Positions 41,060-49,645 are shown, counted from the first letter of the stretch. The stretch is DNA of 64,000 nucleotides from an uncultured Collinsella sp. (GCA_900540855.1 UQHK01000003.1:62001-126000); one strand, 5' to 3'. Numbers and translations: made by a program. The notes: generated from the letters alone by a model not told the origin.

Positions 41060-41899
41060 ATGTATAAGATCCTGGAGAAGACGCAGTTCTCGGAGAAGGT
41101 GTTCAAGTTCCGCATCGAGGCGCCCGCAATCGCCAAGCATGCGCACGCTGGACAGTTCCTCATGGTTCGCGCCAACGAGACGGGCGAGCGTGTCCCGTTT
41201 ACCCTGGCCGGCTGGAACGGTGACGAGGGCTGGGTCGAGTTCATCTTCATGGTGATCGGCAAGACCACCGAGATGCTGTCCACCTATGAGGCCGGCGAGT
41301 CGCTGCGCGACGTCGTGGGCCCGCTGGGCGTTCCCACCGAGATGGCCGAGGGCCCCTGCGCCGTCATTGGCGGCGGCGTCGGCCTGGCAATTGCCTTCCC
41401 GGTCGCCAAGCACCTGGTCGAGACCGGCCACGAGGTGCACGCCATCATGGGCGCCCGCACCAAGGACCTCCTGCTCATGGAGGACCAGTTCCGCGAGCTC
41501 CTCGACGAGGACCACATCCACATCACCACTGACGACGGCTCCTACGGCGAGCAGGGCGTTGTCACCGCTCCGCTGGAGCGCCTGCTGCAGGACAAGGCCG
41601 TGAGCCAGGTCTTCTGCGTCGGCCCCGTTCCGATGATGAAGTTCTCGACCCTCACCGCCCAGAAGTACGACACCCCCATCACCGCGTCGCTCAACCCCAT
41701 CATGGTTGACGGCACCGGCATGTGCGGCTGCTGCCGCGTCGAGGTGGGCGGCGTGACCAAGTTCGCTTGCGTCGACGGCCCCGACTTCGATGCCACCCTG
41801 GTCGACTGGGATGACCTTCGTGCCCGCCAGGCCGCTTACCGTTCCGAAGAGGGCGCGTCCCTCAAGGCCTATGAGGAAAAGAGCTGCGCATGCCACTAG
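41060..41899 (+). CDS. nfnA: NfnA-type ferredoxin:NADP oxidoreductase FAD subunit
   Basis: 279 residues. A ferredoxin-reductase-like FAD domain (GQFLMVRANETGERVPFTLAG) and NAD-binding part (IGGGVGLAIAFPVAKHL, CVGPVPMMKF) are followed by a 2Fe-2S site (MCGCCRVEVGGVTKFACVDGPDFDA). This is the alpha subunit of NADH-dependent reduced ferredoxin:NADP oxidoreductase, or of the closely related sulfide dehydrogenase/glutamate-synthase-linked pairs. It overlaps nfnB by 10 bp. An AGAGAGG site precedes the ATG. Electron bifurcation is inferred from the pair. Confidence 0.85.
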   Translation: MYKILEKTQFSEKVFKFRIEAPAIAKHAHAGQFLMVRANETGERVPFTLAGWNGDEGWVEFIFMVIGKTTEMLSTYEAGESLRDVVGPLGVPTEMAEGPCAVIGGGVGLAIAFPVAKHLVETGHEVHAIMGARTKDLLLMEDQFRELLDEDHIHITTDDGSYGEQGVVTAPLERLLQDKAVSQVFCVGPVPMMKFSTLTAQKYDTPITASLNPIMVDGTGMCGCCRVEVGGVTKFACVDGPDFDATLVDWDDLRARQAAYRSEEGASLKAYEEKSCACH

Positions 41900-43299
41900 T
41901 TAACGGTCGTTTCGTTGCCGATATGAAGTCGCCCCGCACCCCCGATAACGAGGAGCCGGCTGCCGAGCGCGCCTGCGACTTCCGCCCCGTCGACAAGGGC
42001 TTCACCGAGGAGATGGCGCTGGCCGAGGCCGAGCGCTGCCTCAACTGCAAGAAGCCGTTCTGCGTTGAGGGCTGCCCCGTCAACATCAACATCCCCCGCT
42101 TTATCGAGCAGATCCGCGCGAAGGACTTCGGCGGCGCTCTCGATACCATCCGCGAGGACTCCATGCTTCCCGCCATCTGCGGCCGCGTCTGCCCGCAGGA
42201 GAACCAGTGCGAGGGTAAGTGCATCCGTGGCAAGAAGTCCGAGCCCGTGGCCATCGGCCAGCTCGAGCGCTTCCTGGGTGACCGCCCCGAGCTCGCCTCC
42301 ACGCCCAAGATGGCCCCCAAGAACGGCAAGAAGGTCGCCGTCGTCGGCTCCGGCCCGTCCGGCATCACCTGTGCCGGCGAGCTCGCCCGCAACGGCTTTG
42401 ACGTCACCGTCTTCGAGGCCTTCTTCACCGGCGGCGGCGTGCTGGTCTACGGCATCCCCGAGTTCCGTCTGCCCAAGGCAGTCGTCAAGCGCGAGATTGA
42501 CGGCCTGGAGGACATGGGCGTCAAGTTTGAGTACAACTCCGTCGTGGGCAACATGGCCACGGCCGAGGAGCTGTTCGAGCAGGGCTTCGACGCCATCTAC
42601 GTGGCGACCGGCGCTGGCCTGCCCAAGTTCCTCAACGTCCCCGGCGAGAACCTGCCCAACGTCTTCTTCGCCAACGAGTACCTCACCCGCGTGAACCTGA
42701 TGAAGGCCAACAAGTTCCCCGAGTACGACACCCCCACCAAGCACGGCAAGAACGTCGTCGTCTTTGGTGGCGGCAACGTGGCTATGGACGCCGTCCGTAC
42801 CGCCAAGCGCCTGGGCGCCGAGCACGCCATCATCGCCTACCGTCGTACCGAGGACGAGATGCCCTGCCGTCGCGCCGAGCTGCACCACGCCAAGGCCGAG
42901 GGCGTCGAGGTTCTGCCGCTCGTCTCCCCGCTCGAGTTTGTCGCTGGCGAGGACGGCTCCGTGTGCGCCGTCAAGGTCCAGAAGATGGAGCTCGGCGAGC
43001 CCGACGAGTCCGGCCGTCGTCGCCCGGTGCCCATCGAGGGCGCCATCGAGGAGATCCCCTGCGACGTCGCGATTTCGGCTATCGGCACCAACGCCAACCC
43101 CTTCGCTGCCAAGATCGGCGGCAAGATGGAGCTCAACAAGTGGGGCTACATCGTCGCCGACGAGGAGACCGGCCAGACCACCGATCCCCGCATCTGGGCC
43201 GGCGGCGACATCGTCACCGGTGCCGCTACGGTCATTCTGGCGATGGGCGCCGGCAAGAAGGCCGCCGCTTCCATCACCAAGAGCCTGCTGGGCGAGTAA
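41890..43299 (+). CDS. nfnB: NfnB-type NADPH-binding, 4Fe-4S flavoprotein subunit (GltD family)
   Basis: 469 residues. The N-terminal region has cysteine motifs for two 4Fe-4S clusters (CLNCKKPFCVEGCPV and CGRVCPQENQCEGKC). A GltD-like FAD domain (VAVVGSGPSGITCAGELARNGFDVTVFEA) and an NADPH domain (VVFGGGNVAMDAVRTAKRLGA) follow, ending in WAGGDIVTGAATVILAMGAGKKAA. As the partner of the preceding gene it forms an NfnAB-like complex linking NADH, NADPH and ferredoxin. It could also be annotated as glutamate synthase small subunit, but no large subunit is nearby. Confidence 0.88.
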   Translation: MPLVNGRFVADMKSPRTPDNEEPAAERACDFRPVDKGFTEEMALAEAERCLNCKKPFCVEGCPVNINIPRFIEQIRAKDFGGALDTIREDSMLPAICGRVCPQENQCEGKCIRGKKSEPVAIGQLERFLGDRPELASTPKMAPKNGKKVAVVGSGPSGITCAGELARNGFDVTVFEAFFTGGGVLVYGIPEFRLPKAVVKREIDGLEDMGVKFEYNSVVGNMATAEELFEQGFDAIYVATGAGLPKFLNVPGENLPNVFFANEYLTRVNLMKANKFPEYDTPTKHGKNVVVFGGGNVAMDAVRTAKRLGAEHAIIAYRRTEDEMPCRRAELHHAKAEGVEVLPLVSPLEFVAGEDGSVCAVKVQKMELGEPDESGRRRPVPIEGAIEEIPCDVAISAIGTNANPFAAKIGGKMELNKWGYIVADEETGQTTDPRIWAGGDIVTGAATVILAMGAGKKAAASITKSLLGE

Positions 43300-43327
43300 T
43301 CACCTACAGCGCTCGCCATCAAACGGC

Positions 43328-43365
43328 AAAGTCCCCGTCGAGCACACGTCCGGCGGGGACTTTTT
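43328..43365 (+). terminator. Terminator of nfnAB
   Basis: AAAGTCCCCG (43328-43337) pairs with CGGGGACTTT (43354-43363) and ends in five T. Confidence 0.9.
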
Positions 43366-43382
43366 CTATGCCGACCGCCCCA

Positions 43383-43751
43383 ACCACCACAAAGGGGACA
43401 GGCACCTTTGTGGTGGTTTTGGACTTGCCTGATCGTTTTGTCTCAATCTGTAACAGTTGGAGTCCGTTGAGCCCTGCAGTTGTTACAGATCGAAATATTG
43501 TGCCGGCCGCCCACGCCGCATCTCAATCTGTAACAGTAAGAGACCAAATATGCCGCCTGGTGTTACAGATCAAGACGTTGGGCTGACGGCCGAACGGTTC
43601 ATCTAAATCTGTAACAGTTAGAGCCTTTTTCGCTGGCTTGGTGTTACAGATCGAGATTTTGCAAAAGCCGAGGATAGGCACTGCCGCCAAGGCCTTTCCC
43701 TCGGCCTAAAACAAAAACCACCACAAAGGTGTCTGTCCCCTTTGTGGTGGT
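43383..43751. repeat. 38-bp inverted pair bracketing a three-copy palindrome array
   Basis: 43383-43420 and 43714-43751 are inverted copies, 37 of 38 identical. Each is itself a hairpin (ACCACCACAAAG pairing with CTTTGTGGTGGT) with a GGGGACAG core. Between them lie three 57-nt palindromes. The whole 369-bp block has mobile-element-like symmetry but no ORF. It fills the gap between nfnB and the cytidylate-kinase-like gene. Confidence 0.8.
43440..43657. repeat. 57-nt palindromic repeat array, copies E, F and G
   Basis: Copies at 43440-43496, 43520-43576 and 43601-43657. Arms are close to ATCTCAATCTGTAAC, loops are exactly 27 nt, and start distances are 80 and 81 bp. Loop and spacer sequences differ from copy to copy, apart from an AGTTAG/AGTAAG start to the loops. 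Confidence 0.9.
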
Positions 43752-43760
43752 TTTGGTCGG

Positions 43761-44384
43761 TTAGCCTTCGAGCTGCGCCAGCTTGTAGCGGTAGGCCGCC
43801 GCGATGACATCTTTGCAGCCCTCGCGTCCCAACTTGGCGCGGTTGACGACGATATCCTTACCGCTCGTCATCTTCCACTTGCCGGCGCTGTAGCGCTTAT
43901 AGAACGCCTCGCGCGCCTTCTGCTGCTGTTTGACCAGCTTGGCGCCCTTCTTTTTGTTGAGGCCACGCTTCTTGCGCACAATCTCGACGCGGTCCTCAAA
44001 GGGAGCGGTCACCAACACGGCAATGTGGTTGGGGTTGTTGCGCAGCAGATAATCGGACAGACGGCCCTCGATAATGCAGCTCTCGGTCTCGCCCAAGTCC
44101 AAGATCACCTGACTCATCTTTTGGAACAACTTGTCCGAGTACGAGCGCGCGTCGTAGCGGTCGGGCAAAAACGCCATGTTCTCCACGGCCAGGCGCTCGT
44201 CGTAGGCGGCCATCTTGTCGAGCGACTCGCCCGCACGCAGCGATGCACGCACCAGCAGTTCGTTGTCGTACAGCGGAATCCCCAGCTCGTTGGCAAGCAT
44301 TCGGCCAATCTCATGACCCTCGGCACCAAAATCGCGCGCGATGGTAATGACCACAGGATTCTTCTTGTTCTCCAGATCGCTCAT
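43761..44384 (-). CDS. Cytidylate kinase-like family protein
   Basis: 207 residues. The N-terminal VITIARDFGAEGHEIGRMLANELGIPLYDNELL is the P-loop region of the cytidylate-kinase-like family (AAA_26), in which the normal GxxGxGK loop is changed. IIEGRLSDYLL and VTAPFEDRVEIV follow, then a Lys-rich segment (RKKRGLNKKKGAKLVKQQQKAR) in the lid region. The family occurs in Clostridia and Coriobacteria next to transport or regulatory genes; the substrate is not known. It probably phosphorylates a nucleotide or small metabolite, but this is not proven. It lies downstream of the amino-acid ABC transporter on the same strand. Confidence 0.75.
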   Translation of the reverse strand: MSDLENKKNPVVITIARDFGAEGHEIGRMLANELGIPLYDNELLVRASLRAGESLDKMAAYDERLAVENMAFLPDRYDARSYSDKLFQKMSQVILDLGETESCIIEGRLSDYLLRNNPNHIAVLVTAPFEDRVEIVRKKRGLNKKKGAKLVKQQQKAREAFYKRYSAGKWKMTSGKDIVVNRAKLGREGCKDVIAAAYRYKLAQLEG

Positions 44385-44445
44385 CGCGATTCCTTTCTAA
44401 CAGATGAGAAAAGGGCTGTTTATCTCTTATTCCCACGATACCGTA

Positions 44446-44551
44446 CCTGGGTTTTCCTGGTGCCCAAGATTGGCCTGAAAGAGGAGCGACGCGTACTTTG
44501 GTACGCGAGCGACGGTTTGAAGGCCAAGGTTGGGTGCCAGGGAAAGCCAGG
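44446..44551. repeat. 106-nt long hairpin directly after the ABC permease stop
   Basis: Two 31-nt arms (44446-44476 and 44521-44551) pair with six mismatches. The interior holds a second stem (GCGTAC/GTACGC). The outer arm touches the stop codon at 44552. It has no T-run and may be a REP-type structure or an mRNA 3'-end stabiliser. Confidence 0.6.
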
Positions 44552-45190
44552 CTATGCGGCTACGATGCGGCGTTGGTATGCTCGGACCAGCAGCGAGATA
44601 CCAAAGTTGAGCACAAAGTACATCGCAAACACCAGGCCGTAGAGCATAAGCACCTGCGACAGATCGATCGCGTGGGCCATCACGACGTTTGCCGTGTACA
44701 TGAGTTCGGCCACGTTAATGCCCGAAAGATACGAGCTGTCCTTAATGACGGTCGTGCACTGGCTAAACAGTGCCGGGATAATCGTCTTAAACGTTTGAGG
44801 CAGGATGATGTAGCGCATCGTGGCAAAGAAGCCAAAGCCCTGGCTCTGCGCCGCCTCAAACTGGCCGCGCGGAATCGAGTTGAGACCGCCGCGCACAATT
44901 TCGGCCATAACAGCGCTGGTAAACAGCGTAAAGGCGATGGTCGAAATCACGATGTCCAAACCCTGCACCGTAAAGTAGATAAACAGAATCCACAGCAGGT
45001 TCGGCGTGCAACGGAACAGCTCGATATAGGCGCTCACCAAAATACGGAACGGGCGGGGCGCATAGCTCTTAACGAGCGCCAGCACCGTGCCAAAGATGAG
45101 CGAGAAAAAGATCGACAGCGCCGAGATCTCGATTGTCTTAATAAAGCCGCCCCAAATGTAGAGCAGGTTGGTCGCGTTGAAGATTTCCAT
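44552..45190 (-). CDS. Polar amino-acid ABC transporter permease (HisM/GlnP family), second permease
   Basis: 212 residues with about five membrane helices. The family's cytoplasmic loop EAAQSQGFGFFATMRYIILPQTFKTIIPAL is present, and the N-terminal part has IEISALSIFFSLIFGTVLALVKS. GAGGAGG 9 nt upstream supports the ATG at 45190. It partners the other permease immediately upstream to form the membrane channel of an amino-acid importer. Confidence 0.92.
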   Translation of the reverse strand: MEIFNATNLLYIWGGFIKTIEISALSIFFSLIFGTVLALVKSYAPRPFRILVSAYIELFRCTPNLLWILFIYFTVQGLDIVISTIAFTLFTSAVMAEIVRGGLNSIPRGQFEAAQSQGFGFFATMRYIILPQTFKTIIPALFSQCTTVIKDSSYLSGINVAELMYTANVVMAHAIDLSQVLMLYGLVFAMYFVLNFGISLLVRAYQRRIVAA

Positions 45191-45193
45191 GCG

Positions 45194-45940
45194 CTAGGCC
45201 TCCTCTACGTTGTCGAGCCCCAGCTCGGCGGGGCTCACGCCGCGCGGACGCTCCTTGGAGCGGCGCTCGAGCCACTGCACCAGCATGGCGAGCGGAAAGC
45301 AGATGATGAAGTACATAAGGCAGCAGACGATGTATCCCTGCAGATAACCGTACAGACTCACAAAGTTGTCGGAACGGTACATAAGGTCGCCGCCGGCCAC
45401 AAGCGCCAGCACCGACGTGTTCTTGACCAGGTTGAGTGCCTGGTTACACAGCGGGGGCAGAATGATCTTGAACGTCTGGGGCAGCACGATGTACCAGTAT
45501 GCCTGCGCACGGGTGAAGCCCTGGCTCTGGGCCGCCTCCATCTGACCGCGCGGAACCGCCTCGATACCGGTTCGGATGACCTCGGAAATGTAGGCCGCGT
45601 GATACAGGCCCACGCCTAAGAAGCCCAGCACGAACGGCGCGATGCGCACCGGCTGGTCGGCACCGGTTATGGCCTGCAAAAACTGCGGACCGGCCATGTA
45701 CATAAAGAGCACCTGTACGGGCAACGGGGTGTTCTGGTAAAACTCCACGTACACGCGGCTTATGGCGCGCAGCACGCGCGAACGGGTGGTCGAGAACACA
45801 CCCAGCAGCGTGCCCAGCACCAGCGACAGCAGCAAACCGGCAACGACCACCTGCAGCGTCACGCCAAAGCCCTCCCAGAAAGGCCCCATGTTTTGAAATG
45901 TCGTCGACCAACGGTCGGCGTCAAATAATCCTTCGAGCAT
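45194..45940 (-). CDS. Polar amino-acid ABC transporter permease, first permease
   Basis: 248 residues from the ATG at 45940, which has AAGGAAGG upstream. The typical loop EAAQSQGFTRAQAYWYIVLPQTFKIILPPL interacts with the ATPase. It carries the His/Glu-family permease helices (VTLQVVVAGLLLSLVLGTLLGVF). The order ATPase, binding protein, permease, permease is that of Glu/Asp or Gln importers. Confidence 0.92.
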   Translation of the reverse strand: MLEGLFDADRWSTTFQNMGPFWEGFGVTLQVVVAGLLLSLVLGTLLGVFSTTRSRVLRAISRVYVEFYQNTPLPVQVLFMYMAGPQFLQAITGADQPVRIAPFVLGFLGVGLYHAAYISEVIRTGIEAVPRGQMEAAQSQGFTRAQAYWYIVLPQTFKIILPPLCNQALNLVKNTSVLALVAGGDLMYRSDNFVSLYGYLQGYIVCCLMYFIICFPLAMLVQWLERRSKERPRGVSPAELGLDNVEEA

Positions 45941-45965
45941 TTGATTCCTTCCTTGGACGATGCGC

Positions 45966-46841
45966 CTATACAAGACCCCAGGTCTTGACCTCTTGGTCGA
46001 GCCAGCCGTCGGCCAGGCGGTCGCAAATCACCTGATCGACCACGGCCGAAAGGTCGCAGCCCTTCTTGGTCGCCACGCCGTAGCCCTGCTCGCCAAACTT
46101 GACCTCGGGCTGCAACAGCTCAACGGTCTCGTTCATGTAACCGGCCAGCGTGGAGCGGTCCATGGCAAAGACGTCGATATTGCCGGCGTCGAGCGAGCTC
46201 TTGATGATGGGGTAGCCGCTAAAGGCCCTAAACTCGGGCTTGCAGCTAAAGCCGTTGTCCTTGATCATCTGCTCGATCAGGCCCTGCGTGGTAGCACCCT
46301 GGCTCACGCCGATAACCTTGCCGTCCAGGTCCTCAATCGAGGTAAAGCCCGAACGCTTCTTGACCATGAGTCCAACGTAGTCGGTGCGGTACGGCGTCGA
46401 GAAATCCCAGCTCTTCTTGCGCTCGTCGGTGATGGTGTAGGTCGCCGCGACCACGTCAAGTTGGCCGTTATCGATCAGCGGGCCGCGCGTCTTGGGCGTT
46501 ACGTCGGTAAACTCGACAAGCTCCTGGGCGCGGGCCTCCTTGTAGCTCACGCCAAAGACGGCAGCGGCGATCTGGTAGCACAAATCGACTTCCATGCCCT
46601 CAAAGCGGCCCTTGGCGGTGTCGTAATAGCCATAGCCGGGAACGTCCTTCTTAACGCCGGCATTCAGATGGCCACGCGACTTGATGGCCGCAAGCTTGGA
46701 CCCCTTGTCGGAACCCTCGCCGCTGGTGGAGTTACCGCAACCGGTAAGCGCGGTTCCCGTCAGCGCGAGCATGCCGACGCCCGCCAGCTGCAAAAAGTGG
46801 CGGCGCGACACGGCCGCCCTCGTCATATCCGTCATGTCCAT
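45966..46841 (-). CDS. Amino-acid ABC transporter substrate-binding lipoprotein with Tat-like signal
   Basis: 291 residues from the ATG at 46841. The signal peptide has SRRHFLQLAG, a twin-arginine-type motif, and ends in LTGC, a lipobox, so it may be a Tat-exported lipoprotein. The mature part is a type II periplasmic-binding-protein fold (GRFEGMEVDLCYQIAAAVFG, LDVVAATYTITDERKKSWDFSTPY, GKVIGVSQGATTQG), close to Glu/Asp/Gln binding proteins such as PEB1/GlnH. It lies just after the ATPase gene. Confidence 0.9.
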   Translation of the reverse strand: MDMTDMTRAAVSRRHFLQLAGVGMLALTGTALTGCGNSTSGEGSDKGSKLAAIKSRGHLNAGVKKDVPGYGYYDTAKGRFEGMEVDLCYQIAAAVFGVSYKEARAQELVEFTDVTPKTRGPLIDNGQLDVVAATYTITDERKKSWDFSTPYRTDYVGLMVKKRSGFTSIEDLDGKVIGVSQGATTQGLIEQMIKDNGFSCKPEFRAFSGYPIIKSSLDAGNIDVFAMDRSTLAGYMNETVELLQPEVKFGEQGYGVATKKGCDLSAVVDQVICDRLADGWLDQEVKTWGLV

Positions 46842-46849
46842 CACCGCAC

Positions 46850-47581
46850 CTAGTGCAGAATCTTGGACAGGAACTCGCGACAGCGCGGGTTCTCGGGGTT
46901 ATCGAAGAAGTGCTCGGGCGTGCCCTCCTCCAGAATGCGGCCGTCCTCCATAAAGATGACGCGGTCGGCCACCTGGCGCGCAAAGCCCATCTCGTGCGTC
47001 ACGCAGATCATGGTGATGTCCTCCTGCGCGAGCTCAATCATAACGTCCAGAACTTCCTGCACCATCTCGGGGTCGAGCGCCGAGGTCGGCTCGTCAAACA
47101 GGATGATTGGCTGCTTGGTGCACAGGGCACGGGCGATGGCGATGCGCTGCTGCTGACCGCCCGAGAGATTCTGCGGATACTCACCGGCCTTATGTGCCAT
47201 GCCGACACGCTTGAGCGCGGCGATGGCGATCTCGGTCGCCTCCTCCTTGCTCTTCTTTTGTAGCTTGATGGGCGCGAGCGTCAGGTTGCCCAGCACCGTC
47301 ATGTTGGGATACAGGTTGAACTGCTGAAACACCATGGAGCTGTACTTGCGGGCCATCTCCAGGTGGTTCTTTTTGGTGAGCGGCGTACCGTCGATGATGA
47401 CCTCGCCCGACGTGGGCTCCTCAAGATAATCGACACAGCGGATGAGCGTCGACTTACCCGAGCCGGAAGGCCCGATCATTACGAGCTTCTCGCCGCGCTT
47501 GACGGTGAGGTTGATATCTTTGAGCACATGCAGGTCGCCAAAGTACTTGTTGAGATGCTTGATCTCGATCATGTCTGCCAT
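46850..47581 (-). CDS. glnQ: Polar amino-acid ABC transporter ATPase
   Basis: 243 residues. Walker [10 protein letters not shown], signature [15 protein letters not shown], Walker [15 protein letters not shown] and the switch His in VTHEMGFAR are intact. Closest family is GlnQ/HisP/PEB1C. GAAGGGA precedes the ATG. It is the first gene of the importer operon. Confidence 0.94.
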   Translation of the reverse strand: MADMIEIKHLNKYFGDLHVLKDINLTVKRGEKLVMIGPSGSGKSTLIRCVDYLEEPTSGEVIIDGTPLTKKNHLEMARKYSSMVFQQFNLYPNMTVLGNLTLAPIKLQKKSKEEATEIAIAALKRVGMAHKAGEYPQNLSGGQQQRIAIARALCTKQPIILFDEPTSALDPEMVQEVLDVMIELAQEDITMICVTHEMGFARQVADRVIFMEDGRILEEGTPEHFFDNPENPRCREFLSKILH

Positions 47582-47685
47582 GAATGTCCCTTCCCTGCGT
47601 TTACACGAGTTGAACTATTGTACGGAAAGAACCACGTTTCCGCAGCCCACACTACATTCCCGTAAAGAACCCGCAATCTTCCACC

Positions 47686-47753
47686 CACTCATTGGGGACG
47701 GACTTAAATGAGTACCCCCGTGGCTACTCATTTAAGTCTGTCCCCAATGAGTG
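47686..47753. repeat. GGGGACAG-core hairpin, 29-bp arms
   Basis: Arms 47686-47714 and 47725-47753 are inverted with one mismatch in 29 bp. Each arm carries ATTGGGGAC and ACTTAAATGAGTA words. It lies upstream of the amino-acid transporter operon. The remaining bases from 47582 to 47926 hold its promoter and the yqeY terminator, but no gene. Confidence 0.8.
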
Positions 47754-47817
47754 CAACCGCCCTTGTTGAGCATAAGTCAGCGAAAACCCGTACACGCGAG
47801 CAAGGTGACGTGAAATG

Positions 47818-47847
47818 AAAGGGCGCAGACCTTATGGTCGCGCCCTT
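47818..47847 (-). terminator. Terminator downstream of yqeY
   Basis: AAGGGCGC...GACC pairs with GGTC...GCGCCCTT. On the minus strand it is followed by a T-rich segment (TTTCATTTC). A second hairpin, GTTACGCGGTTT/AAACCGCGTAAC at 47896-47923, lies just before it. Confidence 0.55.
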
Positions 47848-47926
47848 GAAATTGAACGTCAGATTGCCGTGTGTACGGGTTTGCAGCGTCGAGCCGTTAC
47901 GCGGTTTGGTAAAACCGCGTAACAAA

Positions 47927-48370
47927 TTACGCCAATTTTGCGCCGACGATCTTTGCTGCTGCCGGCTTGTCGAAGTTGCCACCGGTGGCCTTGCCCAGAG
48001 CGCCCATGACCTGGCCCATCTGCTTCTTGGACGTGGCGCCCAGCTCGGCAATAACCTGCTCGATCAGAGCCTCGAGCTCCTCGCCCGAAACCTGCGCGGG
48101 CAGCAGGCTCTCCAGAATCTTGACCTGCTCGCTCAGGTTATCGGTACGCTCTTGGTCGGTGCCGGCCTTGATGGACATCTCCAGCGTCTCGCTCGTCTGC
48201 TTAATCAGACGCTTGATCATGCTGTTGACGTCTTCCTCGGTCACATCGCGGCGCTCGTTGACCTCGATATTCTTCACCTCGGCCTTGACCTGGCGAATGA
48301 TGGACAGGCGAACCTTGTCCTTAGCCTTCATGGCCGCGATCATTTCCTTCTGCAGCTCTTCGTTGGTCAT
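47927..48370 (-). CDS. yqeY: GatB/YqeY domain protein
   Basis: 147 residues from the ATG at 48370, which has GAGGAGG 8 nt upstream. It matches the YqeY family from end to end (MIAAMKAKDKVRLSIIRQVKAEVKN, ESLLPAQVSGEELEALIEQVIAE, MGQVMGALGKATGGNFDKPAAAKIV). The C-terminal half is the tRNA-binding domain seen in GatB. Its exact role is unsettled; it may assist tRNA-dependent amidation or quality control. Directly downstream of the foldase gene. Confidence 0.92.
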   Translation of the reverse strand: MTNEELQKEMIAAMKAKDKVRLSIIRQVKAEVKNIEVNERRDVTEEDVNSMIKRLIKQTSETLEMSIKAGTDQERTDNLSEQVKILESLLPAQVSGEELEALIEQVIAELGATSKKQMGQVMGALGKATGGNFDKPAAAKIVGAKLA

Positions 48371-48424
48371 CTGCAAATCCTCCTCAATAGCGTGGGCGGC
48401 ACTCACGCGGGCGCCGCCCCATGA

Positions 48425-49645
48425 TTACTCAGTCGTCGACGCGTCGTCGGTCGAACTCTTGGTGACGCCCTTCAGGCTCACGTTATAGGGCACGTCCTTA
48501 GGCATGGGGTTAACGGTGATGTCGGCGTCCTTCTTGTACTGCTCCAGCCACTCGCTGTACGCGGTGCTTGCCGTCTGCGTCTTCACCACGTTGGAGACGT
48601 ACTTCTTGATGTCCTTGGGTACCTGCTTAATGTCATCGACCTGATTATCGACATGGAAGTAGTCGGTGCACTTGATGATGTGATAGCCGTACGTCGACTC
48701 GACCACGTCGCTCACATCGCCCTTGTTGAGCCCCTCGAGTGCCGTCTGGTAGCTGTCGACAAAGGTGGTGAGCTTGTCCCAGCCCACGTCACCCTTCTTC
48801 TCCTTGGAGCCGGTGTCGTCGGAATACTGCTTCACGGCGTCTTCAAAGCTCAGCTCGCCGGAGTTGATCTTGTTCAGGCACTCCTGCGCCTTAGCCTTGG
48901 CGGCAGCCTTGTCCTCATCGGACGCATCGGAATCAACCTTGATCAGGATGTTCGACGAGCAGCGGGCATCGTTGTACTTCGACAGGTTCTCGTTGATGTA
49001 ATCGACGATCTCGCTGTCCTTGGGCTTGCTGGTGGGCGCCACGGCATCTTTGAGCTTTTGCTGCGCCAGGCTCTCCTTGAGCGAGCTCTTATAGGTGTCT
49101 TCGGTGTAGCCGTAGGTCTTGAGGGTCTTCTTAAAGGCCTTGGCACCGCCCGCGCTCTTGCACGCGTCCTTCCAAGCCTTCTCGACCTCCTCGTCCGACA
49201 CCGTCACGCCGTTCTCCTTCTGTGCCTGTTGAAGCAGAATCTGCTGCGTGTAGGAGTCGATGAGTTGCTTGCGGTACTTCTTGGGCGTGAGGTCGTTGTC
49301 GACCAGATACTGCGCCCAGTCCTTGTCCTTGGTGTAGCCGTAAGACGTGCGCATGCTCATGATCTGCTTTGTCACGGTGTCCTCGGTGAGGTTGGTGCCG
49401 TTGATAGTGGCAGCCACACCGCCGGTAAGCTTGTAGCCCGAGGTATCCTCTGCCTGCGACATGAGACCGGAGCATGCCATGGCCGAGACGGAAAGCAGCA
49501 TCGCCAGCACGCCGATGACCACCAGAACGATCTTGACGGTCTTAGACACGTACGTCTTGCGCTGCTTCTTACGAGAGCTCGACGCGGCGCGGGCCTGCTG
49601 CTCGGGCGTCGGTGCGGCCTCGGAGTTCTTTTTCTTGTTTGCCAT
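48425..49645 (-). CDS. PrsA/SurA-type peptidyl-prolyl isomerase (parvulin), membrane-anchored
   Basis: 406 residues. A Lys-rich cytoplasmic N-terminus is followed by a hydrophobic anchor (IVLVVIGVLAMLLSVSAMACSG), possibly with a lipidated Cys. A SurA-like N-terminal helical domain follows (TKQIMSMRTSYGY, QLIDSYTQQILLQQA). The parvulin domain at about 225-335 has RCSSNILIKVDSDASDEDKAAAKAKAQE and FEDAVKQYSDDTGSKEKKGDVGW, GDVSDVVESTYGYHIIK. It should help fold exported proteins, which fits a species with large secreted proteins. Confidence 0.88.
   Translation of the reverse strand: MANKKKNSEAAPTPEQQARAASSSRKKQRKTYVSKTVKIVLVVIGVLAMLLSVSAMACSGLMSQAEDTSGYKLTGGVAATINGTNLTEDTVTKQIMSMRTSYGYTKDKDWAQYLVDNDLTPKKYRKQLIDSYTQQILLQQAQKENGVTVSDEEVEKAWKDACKSAGGAKAFKKTLKTYGYTEDTYKSSLKESLAQQKLKDAVAPTSKPKDSEIVDYINENLSKYNDARCSSNILIKVDSDASDEDKAAAKAKAQECLNKINSGELSFEDAVKQYSDDTGSKEKKGDVGWDKLTTFVDSYQTALEGLNKGDVSDVVESTYGYHIIKCTDYFHVDNQVDDIKQVPKDIKKYVSNVVKTQTASTAYSEWLEQYKKDADITVNPMPKDVPYNVSLKGVTKSSTDDASTTE

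Noticed and set aside
25908..43657. Palindrome arrays as CRISPR
   Set aside because: The repeated arms are only 15 nt, alternate in orientation, and at most three units occur per locus. No cas genes are present.
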